Below are positions 14,534-26,500 of a stretch of DNA of 64,000 bases, piece by piece. The DNA is from Sorex araneus (lineage: Eukaryota > Chordata > Mammalia > Eulipotyphla > Soricidae). The stretch lies in assembly GCF_027595985.1 (NCBI RefSeq), contig NC_073304.1, positions 44,761,637-44,825,636 on the forward strand, read 5' to 3'. A program made the translations under genes and the position numbers. The stretch's first letter is position 1. The number at the start of each line of letters is the position of its first letter. The notes beneath the pieces are model-generated. The model was not told where the DNA came from. It worked only from the letters and a program-made list of their open reading frames with translations, and did not search any database.

Positions 14534-17500
14534 CACTGCAGTACCACTATGCACTTAACAATGGCAGAATTTTAGAGTGCACAATATCAGATACCGTTGA
14601 GTATGTGGAGCAACAAGAACTGGAGTTGGTGGTAAAAACGTACAATGGCACACGCATACTGGAAGACTATTTGGCACTTTCTTGCAAAATTAAGCTTACT
14701 CTATTCATCCATGCAAACTCTCCTGCTTCCTGATATTTCCTCAATTGAAAACTTAGCCATATAAAAGCATGTATACACAGACTAGAATGATAGCACAAGC
14801 CTGGCACATAGCTGGCCCAAGCTTGGTCCCCTGTACATGAGCCCACCAGTCATGATCCCTGAGTCCAGCCAGGTATGGCCCCAACTCCCACTCCTTCCCC
14901 AAATACATGTATAAAAAATGTTTATAGAAACTTTTTTCATAGTTGACAAAACCTAAAAGCAACTGATGTTTTTTAGAAAGGGAGTAGATAACTTGGGGGG
15001 AGGGAAAAAGGAGTTTTAAAAAAAGGAAATGAGAGATTGTATTCATTTATTTTTTGGTTTGGGGGCCACACCCACTGGTGCTCAGGACTGAATCCTGGCC
15101 CTGCTCAGAGGTCACCTCTGGTGTGCTTGGGGGACCAAATGTGTCAGGGGTTGAACCTGGGTCGCCATGTACAAGGCAAGTGCCCTACCTGCTGTACTAT
15201 CTCTCTGGCTTAAATAGTTTGTAATTTCAGTATGATTAACATTGCTCTGGTAAACGTATGCTTTACTTATTAACAGATAGTTGATGTAAAACAAAAATTC
15301 AACAATCTGACCAAACTTGAGGAAAATGGATGGCAAAACAATAAAACAAGCAAAAAGCTCTTACGGGTAAGTTTGTGGGTTTTACACCTAATTCTGATAT
15401 AGACTTTTCTGGGAGATTCCAAAAGAAAAGTGTGAGCATTCGAGGGACTCGAATGTTCAGTGGCCGAGAGCCATTCCTCTGGCCAGCCCACGGCAATGGA
15501 AAGACCAGGGAACGGAGAAATAGGGCCCCACACTCGTTGGTAGTTAATTTCTCTCTCCTCCCCAGGGTAGTTTGATCTCTCCCTTACAGCACAATCATAG
15601 TCATAGTTTTGGTCATAGACTCAGTCATCATAGTTCCCTCATCCTCATCCTCCTAGTCTTCATATATTCCTTGTCTTCTAGTCCCCTCTTTCCCCTTACA
15701 GCACAGTTATATAGAAATCATGAAGGGGCACATGTGCTGCCCGAGCCCATGTGCTGCTTGCGCCCACGTGACCACATGCGGTGCCCAAGCACATGTGTCG
15801 CCCGCATCTCCCCTCTTGAGATGTGTACTTTCATGCTTTCGTTTCCAGTGCTAGGATGTGTATAGAGCTCTCTCCACCCTTGGAGAAGCCCGCGTTCTCT
15901 TGAGTGCGTTACTCTTACTCTTCTCTCTCCCACTTATCCCTTCCTCCTTCCCTCAAACACCTCTAAATGAAATCTGTTTACTTAAGGGAAAAAAAAAAAA
16001 GAAATCATGAAGGGTACCCCTTCATGTGGGGTTGAACATTGTATAACAACAAACAGATGTAAAGTCCCTCCTTCAGGGGAAGTTCTAGGAGATAAACTCG
16101 AGGACAAGATCTCATTTGAGGGTTCAGCACTCTAGATTACTAGGTAATCCGCTCAAGGACAGAACTCCATCTAGGATGTATTGCTTTCTCCTTTCCACGG
16201 CTAGTAATCCATTTAAACAATCATAATGAATTTACTTCTTATAATATTACTAGTCATTTTGTAAGAACACAGAGATATACTAAACTTGAAGGTTGGCTCT
16301 TCCTGGTGACATCTTGCTATATATTCCAGACCACAGTCCTCTGACCAGGTTACTCTTTCCTAACCCCAACAGGGTCCTTATTCAGTTACTTCTTTTTGGG
16401 ACATGATAGTTTGTTCCATGGCATGCCCTTATTATTCTTACTGTGCTTAGCTTGTCCCTTTCTGATGCCAGGGTAGCTTACAGCTTGTCCAGTCTCTTTG
16501 TTGGGATCTTTCTTTTGTGGGTGTTAGGAAGTAAGGGCAACTGAGGTGTGAGTCAGGTAAGTACGATGGATGCCTGGGAGTAAATATTATTTGGAATCAA
16601 TTAACTCCCATATTACAAAAGCATAGCATGAACTGTTTTCCTGTGTCTATACAGAAAAGGACATTGCTAAATAAGCCATGCAAATGACATAAGGGAAAGA
16701 GAAAAACAATATAGGATTATTAATGCTTGATGGAATTGGATGTGCCTCAGGGGCACTGTTGTGGGAATGACTCAGTAAACCTAAGCTCCCTGTGGGAGGA
16801 GCAAGGACAACCCAATGTTATCCAACACTTCTACTTTATCTCATTTCTTTTAATTCAGCTTCATAAGTTTTGTGTATTATTTATAATGTCCTGGTTACTT
16901 CTGAAGGAAGAATAAGGAAATGATCAACACAGAATTCAGGATGGTTATTTTTTCAGGAAGGTAAGGAACTGTGGTTGAATAGTTCAGTCATAGTTGAACC
17001 CTAGAGGACTTTTAAGTTACTAAATAGTAGGTCTGTGCTTGTTTGGATATATATATATTTTTTTTTTGGCTTTGTTTGGTTTTTAGTTTTAGAACACCTA
17101 GTGGTTCTCAGGAGTTACTCCTAGCTCTGCGCTCAGGAATCATTCCTGGCAAGCTCATGATACATATGGGATGCCAGGGATCTAACCTGGGTCAGCTATG
17201 TGCAAGGCATGTACTCTTCCCACTGTACTATCTCCCTGGCCCCTGCATGTGTTTTCATTATCATTTAATTGAATATCTGTGAGATAGACTGTATGATTAG
17301 GTTTCAATCACACAATGATCCAACACCAGTGTACATTTCCCACCACCAGTGTCCACAGTTTCCCTCCCACCATCCCTCAACACCGCTTACCCCAGCCAGC
17401 TTTCCTCTATGGCAGGCACCCCTCCTCCCTCTCTCCTTTTGTGCATTATGGTTTGCAATGCAAGTACTAAGAGGTCATTGTGTTTATTCAGGGCGTTCAG

Positions 17501-20500
17501 TATTCTTATTGGGAAGGTAAGGCTGAAGTAGTTTCTTTAACTAGGTGGCAGCTTGGGGTGTGGATGTGACTGCCGAGGCTTCCAGAAGTACAGGGAGGTA
17601 GGGGGAGGTAGCCCATCCCGACCCCCAAGAAAGCCTGCGAGATTTCAGCCACAAAATCCACATACCTGAATTTTCAGCAGATGATATCTTGGTGAGGTTT
17701 GTCTGAGACAAGTCTATCAGATGCATAGCTGTGATTCTGGAAACAAGCGGCTGCTGAGGCCTCTGCTTAGATGGACACCAGGCTGACCCAGTCCCCCTCT
17801 GACCTACCCCAGTGTGTTGGGTTTTGCCTGGGTCTTTTGATCTCTTTCGAGATTTATTTATGGGTCTCTGAAGCAAGGCCAGTAGAAGAGCTGACATGAT
17901 GGCACTGAATTTGGTTTGTGGGGGTGACTGACAGTGCTTTCAGGAGTATTGGGAAGTGGAGGTGGTAGCCCATTCCGACCCCAAAAAAGCCTGGAGATTA
18001 CAGTCACAAAACCTGCATAACCAAATTTTCAGCAGATTATATCTCTGTGAGGTCTGTCCCAAGATGGTGGAATCCAGCCAGAGTTGCGGCAGTGATTTTG
18101 GATTGTGGGAGCAAGCAACTGCCAGGGGCTCTGTTTGGACGGGCACCAGGCTGACCCCTGCCCTCAGCCCCTCCAATTTACACAGGTCCTTTCAGCCTTG
18201 AATGAGTCCGAGGTTAATTCCTGCTTTTGATTTCTTTTGAGATTTATTTATGGGTCTCTGAAGCAAGGCCAATAAATGAGCTTGTATAGCTGAGCTGGAG
18301 GTGGTTTGTGGGTATGGCTCCCATATACCTAACTTTTAGCCATTTAATTTCTTGAGAAACTTAGTCCCAAGTTGTTGGGGTCTGGCTAGAGGCACAGTGG
18401 CAATTTTGGGGTATCAGGAAGCCTGAAGTCACCATCAGGCTGCTTATGCACTCACCCTGCAGGTACCCTTCCCCCCACCCCCACCCCATGCAGGTTTGCT
18501 TTATTCTTTAAACTGTGTCTATGCATGTCATTGTAGTAGTAGAAGCAAATAATCTATATTATGCTTAGCATGTGCCATATTCCACATACCCTGCATGTAT
18601 GACTATATTAATCTTCACAACAGTCCTGTGAAGTGTTGTCATCTTTCCCCCTGCCCTTTGTTTTTTCCTGTTTTTGTTTAGTTTTTCATTTCTGGTGGGC
18701 TTTAAGGGACTGTATGGGATTTGGGGGATTGAACCTGAGTTGGCCTTGTGCAAGCAAGCAGGTGTCCTGCCCACTGTCTTTCGCTGCAGCTACCCCTCCC
18801 GCTTTGTTTGAAGTTTTGTTTTCCCCACATAGGCCACTCCTGGTGGTGCTAGGATTGTGCCCGCAGTGCCAGGAATTAATTTAGGGCCTCAGCAGGCTAA
18901 ACAGTTCTCTATTTACCCCTTGAGCTATCATCTTAACCCCTTATTTTTTAGCAATGTTTGAACTATTATTTCTGTTTTACAGTTGAGGAATCCAGGGCAC
19001 CCAATACATTAAATCATGGCCCAACAGAGAGCTGACTTCAAGCCAGACTTTCTCATTCCAGAATTCATGTTTCTATACTTTTCTGTATGATCTGGTTTTG
19101 TTTGGGGGCCACACCAGCAGTGATCAGGGCTTATTCCTGTCTCTGTGCTCAGAGACCACTCCTGGCAGTGCTTGGGGGACCATGTGAGATGCCACGGATC
19201 TAACCTGGCTAAGTCACATGCAAGGTACAGCTTTACCTGCTGTACCATCTCTCCAGCCCCTGTGTGGTACATTTAAAAATATATTTCTTTTTAATTAAGA
19301 CACCCTGATTTACAAAGCTGTTCATAATAGAATTGTTCCAGGCATACAGTGGTGCAACAGTGGTCCCACTACCAGTGTCCTAGGGGGCCCTGCCATACCT
19401 TTCCCTGCCCTCTTGCCAGGCACATAACAAATTTATTTCATATTGCTTGCTCCAACAAATCTTAAAAAAATGGCAAATAGAATTATTAGAAGATAAATCA
19501 AGTCAGTTTGTAGTGATTAATTGCTATATGATTTTTTGTAGTGAATTATTAAATTTAATAGATTATATTGAATCATCCTTTTAACAGAAATTGTATATAA
19601 AATAGAGATAATTAGGAGTAAACGCATATATCAACTTATACAGGACAATGATCACATAAAAAGTAATTCTGAACTATCACAGTATACCGATAACTTCACT
19701 GCACATTCCATACCCTCACAAGAATAAATTGCCTGAAGTCTTGCACTACCTTTATATTTTAATTAGAATCAATCTAAAATGACCAAAACAGAAAAAAGAA
19801 ATGTTATGTAGAAGTATTCTTAATTTGAGGAACAACCTACTGTAATCCATTTTTTAAAAAATTTATTCTTCTGATGTCCTACAGATGTTTTCCAATATTT
19901 TTCATACCATATGGTTTATTAAAATAAACAATATTCTTCAATTTCAGGACATTAATTAGTTCCTATTAAGGGTATCTTATGCCTTTTTTTCCATAGGATG
20001 AAATTTTTACATTACCCATTTAAAGAACTAAGATCCATCTTTAATCTGCAGGTATTATATAAAACAGTAAAATTTTAATGAGCATGATTTTAAAAATAGT
20101 ATACTATAATTAATAGATGTTAGATAGGTAGATAATGTGTATGAATACAAAGATGAATATATGGAATCTAGCTGATAGGCAGAATGTAGTTATAGTAGTA
20201 ATGGGATTGTCATTGATACTTCATCAATTCCACATTTTTTTTTTGGTTTTGTTTTTTGTTTTTGGGTCGCACCTGGCGATGCACAGGGGTTACTCCTGGC
20301 TCATGCACTCAGGAATTACTCCTGGCGGTGCTCAGGGGACCATATGGGATGCTGGGATTCAAACCCAGGTCGGCCGCGTGCAAGGCAAACGCCCTACCCA
20401 CTGTGCTATGGCTCCAGCCCCTCAATTCCACATTTTATATTGACAAAGATTATCAGTTACAAAAAAATTCATATAATTCTAGTTATATACTTATGCATTA

Positions 20501-23500
20501 ATGATATTTATATAATCTAAAAGAATAACTTTATTACTAGAAAACACTATTACCTAGGAAATTTGGCAATGCCTAAAATATATCCCTGAATATATGTAGC
20601 TGAGTCTTGTGTACAAATCAAACAACATTTCATTGATAGACAATTCCCTACAGGCTTCTCACATTTCTTTTTTTTTTTTTTTAATTTTTTATTAGAGAAT
20701 CACTGTGATGTACAGTTACAAACTTATGAACTTTTGTGTTTGCGTTTTACTCATACAGTGATCGTTTACCCATCCCTCCACCGGTGCCCATTCACCTCTA
20801 CCAATGATCCCAGTATCCCTCTCACCACCCCCACCCCATCCCCCACCACCCCACCCTGTCTCTGCGGCAGGGCATTCCCCTTTGTTCTCTCTCCTTTTGG
20901 GTTTTGTAGTTTGCAATAGAGGTATTGAGTGGCCATCATGTTTGGTCTATGGTCTTTTTTCAGCTTGCATCTTCCAACCCGACATCCTCTACTTAGTGTT
21001 CCCTTCTCTATCTGAGCTGCCTTTTCCCCTAGCTGCTGTATAATTTTAACCTATATAAATAAGGAAATTCAAATCATTTAATACAATATAGTACACTGCC
21101 TATTCTCATAACTAACTCTTAAACTCTGGCATCTAAAACATATTAAATTTTATTTTGTGCATGACCTTGATTGAGGTAATCATTATATCCTCCTTGTCAT
21201 AAATGAGACTTCTTCCCCTTCATCCCTTGGCAGGCATATAACAAATTCATTTCATATTACTTGGTTCAAAAAAACTTTTATTAAAAGAATGGCAAATAGA
21301 ATTATTAGAAAGCAAATCAATAAAAGTCAATTTGTGATGATGAATTGCTCTGTTACTAACCTTTCTTCATCTAGTGAGGACAACCATATGCACCATGAAT
21401 GGGTGCCATACTCGGTGCCACATGATGGAAAGTTTCTGCTGTCCTTTAAAGGAGCTTTTAGTACTTGAAAAATTGGCTTCAAGGCTATGAATTTCCTGAG
21501 CTGTTGCTTATCCTCAAAGTTCTGTATTGTTCAGATGAGTGGTTCATCTTTTTTTTTTTTTATTGAATCACCGTGAGCTACACTTACAAAGCTTTCTTTC
21601 ATGTTTGAGTTTCAGTCATACAGTGATCGAACACCCATACCTCCACCAGTGTACATTCTCCACCACCAATGTCCCCAGTATTCCTCTTCTCCCCCTGCCT
21701 CTACTGCAGACAATGTGCCTTTTACTCTCTACTTATGGGCATTATGATTTGCAATACAGATAATGAGAGACCATTATGTTTGGTCCTTTACTTTTAGTGC
21801 ACGCATCCCATCTAGAACGATCATTCCAACCATATTTTTTTCCTTTCTTTCTTTTTGGGTCACACCCGGCAGTGCACAAGGGTTACTCCTGGCTCCTCAC
21901 TCAGGAATCACTCCTGGCGGTGCTCAGGGGACCGTATGGGATGCTGGGATTCGAACCCGGGTCAGCCGCGTGCAAGGCAAACGCCCTACCTGCTGTGCTA
22001 TCGCTCCAGTCCCCAATCATCATTTGACTTAGTGATCCCTTCTCTATCCCACCTGCCTTTCTCCCCCAGCTCAAAAGGCTGGCTTCCAACTGTAGAGCAG
22101 TCTTCCTAACCCTTGACTCTACTGTTCTTGGTGTTAGTTTTATATTATGATATTTTATATTCCACAAATGATTGTAGTCATTCTATGTCTGTCCCTCTTT
22201 CTAATTTCACTTATGATACTCTCCATGTCCATCCACTTAGCAAATTTTATGATTTCATCTTTTCTAACAGCTACATAGTATTCCATTGTGTAGATGTACC
22301 AAAGTTTCTTTAACCAGTCATCTGTTCTCGGACACTAGGTTTTTTTTTCCAAATTCTAACTATTTCGAACAGTGCTACAATAAATATACAGGTGCAGATG
22401 TCATTTCTACTGTGGGTTTTTTTTTTTTTTTTTTTTTTTTTTGCATCTCCAGGATATATTCCCAGGAGTGGTATTGCTGGGTCATATGGGAGCTCAATTT
22501 CTATTTTTTGGAGGAATGTTCATATTATTTCCCAAAAAGGCTGGACCAGTTGGCATTCCCACCAATGATGAATGAGAGTCTCTTTCTCCCTGTATCCACG
22601 CCAGCACTGGTTGTTCTTGTTCTTTTTGATGTGTGCCAGTTTCTGTCTGTAAGATGATACTTCATTGTTTTGATTTGCGTCTCCCTCATGATTAGCGATG
22701 TGGAACATTTTTTTATGTGCCTTTTGGCCATCTGAATTTCTTTTTTGAGGAAGTTTCTGTTCATTTCTTCTCCCCATTTTTTGATGGGGATGGGGTCTTT
22801 TTTGTAAAGTTCTACCAGTGTCTTGTATATCCTGGATATTAAGGTTATCTGGATATTAAGGATATCTGATGGATATTGATTGGGTAAATAATTTTTTCCA
22901 TTCCGTGGGCTCTTTCTGTATTTTGGTCACTGTTTCTTTTGAGGTGAAGAAGCTTCTTAGTTTAGTGTAGTCCCATTTGTTTATATTTGTTTCAAGTGGT
23001 ACATTTTTAAGTGAAATTTTTCTTCAGATTGGGGGCACACCCGGCAGTGCTTAGGCTTATTTCCAGCTCTGAGTTCGGGATCACCCCTGGCAGGGAACAG
23101 TATAGGATGCCAGGGACTGAGTACAGGTCAGCCACATGCAAGGCAAATGCCCTACCCACTGTACTATTGCTCTGGCCCTAGTGAAATAACTTTTTAATGG
23201 AAAGAGGAATAATGGCTCTTCTTTGCTATTATCTGTCTTCTTTACAATAAAAATCTCCTTGTTATTTTCTTCGTAAATTTGCTTGGCTAGCATGATAGAT
23301 TCCACTCTTTTGGGGGGCATGGGGGGCACATTTGGGGCAACACCTGGCAGTATTAGGAATCACTCCTGGCAGTGCTTGGTCTCACACTCAGCTTTTTCAT
23401 GAACTTCTTTGTAGTTTGTTTTTTATATATATGATAATGTTTTGGATTCAAAGTTTCTGATTCAGATGGAGACTTCTCAAACCACCATGCACACTGCTTG

Positions 23501-26500
23501 TTTTTCTTTTTAGGAAAGTAGCTGTGATTATTCCAGACTATAGCCAGAGGGTTGTACTTTGTTGCGCTGTGTAATCTAAGTAGAAACTGCCATGAATCCT
23601 AGCTTGGGTGTTTAAGATGTTGGAGCACTAAAAGAACCTTGTAATGTTTGTTTTACTAATGAAGTTGCGTCACAGAAACCTTGAGGATATTGATAAAATT
23701 GAATTTCAGTTCTAAACAATGAAGACTACTTAATTGTTTTGAAATTCCTGTGGGTATTGCTTATGGGACTGTTCTAGAAACATAACAATGTCAGTGGCTC
23801 ATATCACAATGGCATCAGCCTTTTATCAGAGCCTTGCAATTCTGCACTTTCTCACCAGGTGTCTCTCTCTCCTCATTTTAGCATCCACTGTTAAGATTCT
23901 AGAGCCAGTGAGACAAATCATTGACTTCTTCAACCTTGTTTTCTATCATCATTGCTCTTTTCTATTCAGTGTTTAGACATGTTTAAAGGTCCTTATTTAA
24001 AAGAAAATGTCTGTGATGTAATAAATAGATTAAATATATAGAACATTGTATATGTAAAATGAATAATGGATTTTTAAAAAAATCTCTTCCAGCTCTAGTT
24101 ATCTATCTAGTTATCTATCTAGTTACCACCTGTTCCCATCTTTTTTATTCCAAGTTTCAAGCTTTCTGAAAAGGTTTCAAAATTCTATGGTTTTATTTGT
24201 TTTTTTCCAACTCATTGCAGCACAGCCTCATTCCTCGCTATGCCTGTGAAACTGTGACCACTAAAGATCTGATCCACCAGTTGTCGAAACTAATTAAGGA
24301 CTTAATTATAAGATCTAATTCACTGCAGTATTAAGTGGAATCTAGTTCTTTTTCTTGATATTGTATTCTACCAATTTTCTTCCTATCTCCATGCCTTTAT
24401 CTTTGGCACGTTTTCAAGTTTACTTTTCTATTTATTCTTTAGCTGTTCAGAATGTTCAGAATTCGTCTCTCAGTTCTCCTCTTTCCTTCCATCTTCCCGT
24501 GCAGTCTTAACCTGCAATGATTCCCAAATCTGCACTTCAAACCACACTGCTCAGTCCCATATATCCTGACTCACTATCCCTTAAAATCAATATATCCCAA
24601 ACTGAAACCATCATTTTTACACACCAATGTTCCCTCAGATGTCTGTGATAGAAACTGTTTTCTTTGGTTCTTTCTTTTTTTGGTTTTTGAGCAACACCAG
24701 GCAGTGCTCAGCAGTTATGGTACTCAGGAGTCCACTGGCAGGGCACAGGGGAACATAGGGGATGCCAGGGATCAAATCCAGTTTAGCCGCACACAAGACA
24801 AGTGCCTTACCTGCTTTACTCAAGCCCCTGGTTCTACCCTTTCTAACACCATCTCTACCCCATATACATCTAATAGATTACAAGGTCCTCTTAATTCTAT
24901 CTCTTAATTATCTCTGTTCACTTCTCTCCTCTTATTTATTTAATTTTATTTTTTTAATTTTTTTTGTCACACCTGGCAATGCTCAGGGGTTTTCCTACCT
25001 CTGCACTCAGGAATTACTCCTGGTGGTGATCGTGGGACGATATGGGATCTGAGGATTGAACCTGGGTCCTCCTCATGCAAGGCAAACACCCTACCCACTG
25101 TACTGTGGCTCTGGTGCCCTCTTTTCTTAATTAGCATCATCTGTTGCCAGTATTAGTGCTTTGGTCCCCTTTCTAACTACTTATGACCAGTTCATTCCCC
25201 AGGCTTTTGCCAGAATTACCTTTCCAAAACATAGATCCAATGATATTAATCTCCTGATTAAAAATCATCAAGATCTTTAAGCTTTATACTCTGTATAAGG
25301 GTAGCACTTTAAGATCATTAGAGGTAAGGGGTTTTATAATTCCGTTTAACAAGCTATGACTTGTTCTTACTAACTCCTCTGAGCCTTCTTTCCCTGTGGG
25401 CTGGCAAACATGCTCTTGTCTCTACCCAGCTCTACTTTCCTCAACCCATCTGTTCAGCCTACATGATTTCTTTTTCGTTATTTCCTCCCTCCATCCGTCC
25501 CTCCCTCCCTTCCTCCCTCCCTTCCTCCCTTTCTTTCATCCTTCCTTCCTTTCTTTCATCCTTCCTTCCTTTCTTTCATCCTTCCTTCCTTCCTTCCTTC
25601 CTTCCTTCCTTCCTTCCTTCCTTCCTTCCTTCCTTCCTTCCTTCCTTCCTTCCTTCCTTCCTTCCTGTGATGCCCACGGGTTACTCCTGGCTCTGCACTC
25701 AGGAATTACTCCTTGCAATTCTTGGGGGACCAGGGACCGTATGGGATGCCAGGGATCAAACCCGGGTCCACAAATGCAAGTCAAAGACCCAATCCACTCT
25801 ACTCCAACTCCAGCCCCAATGCACACATGATTTCAGCTCAGGTCCTGCTTCCTATAAACATTTCTTGATGCCTCTGAAGACTGACTTAAGTGTTATCTTT
25901 GTGTTCTCCTACCCCTCTGAGTTTATCTCTAGCATGACATTTGTCCTTATAATAAGTAGCCCATAACTTGCTTTTTAATTGTGAAGCTATGAGTTCTTTT
26001 GAGGGCAGGAACTTACTTTGTCCTTTACACTTTTACCACAAGCATTTTTCTTGCAGATTAGGAGCTGGACAAGTATCTCGTATATATTTTGTGTCTACAT
26101 ACATTTCATGTGTGCTTTTTATGTTTTTCTTAGTAATAAGTAACTTTCATAAATGTCATAATTTCTCTTTGCAGAAGAAAGTTGTCTCAAGTATAGCAAG
26201 TCAACCCAAAAAGGACGACAGTGCAAGAATTGCAGCTAGAAATCGCCTAGCTGCCATAAAAAATGCCATGAGAGAGAAAATTAAGCAGGAAAACCAAGCT
26301 GAGATGGCAAACTCTGTAATGCCAAAGGAAGTGGATAAAATAGTGTTTGATGCTGGGTTTTTCAGAGTGGAAAGTCCTGTTAAATCATTCTCAGGTCAGT
26401 TTCTCTGCTGACATTACTTAAGAGAACTGTTTGGGTTTGATGAGCGTATATAAGTGGTGGAAAAGTGTTTTCACGAGGAGAGATGTAAGCTTTCTCTGGC

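Larger units (their letters stand above)
24370..26050 (-). mobile_element. Old L2-like sequence, antisense, split by SINEs
   Basis: Stretches such as aatcaatatatcccaaactg, ccaggcttttgccagaatta, ctgattaaaaatcatcaaga and tttgagggcaggaactta resemble antisense LINE2-type mammalian repeats. SINEs interrupt at 24.7, 25.0 and 25.7 kb. Confidence 0.45.

Noticed and set aside
15427-15530. Possible retained exon after DLGAP5 exon K
   Set aside because: It has open frames and higher GC, but no conserved HURP sequence. The 15366 donor (cgg|gtaagt) is strong and joins 26175 in frame.
22286-22657. 123-codon frame
   Set aside because: Reverse complement of L1 ORF2 plus a poly(T) run giving Phe repeats.
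25361-25966. 201-codon frame with Leu-Pro-Ser-Phe repeats
   Set aside because: It is translation of the CCTT microsatellite and the adjacent SINE.
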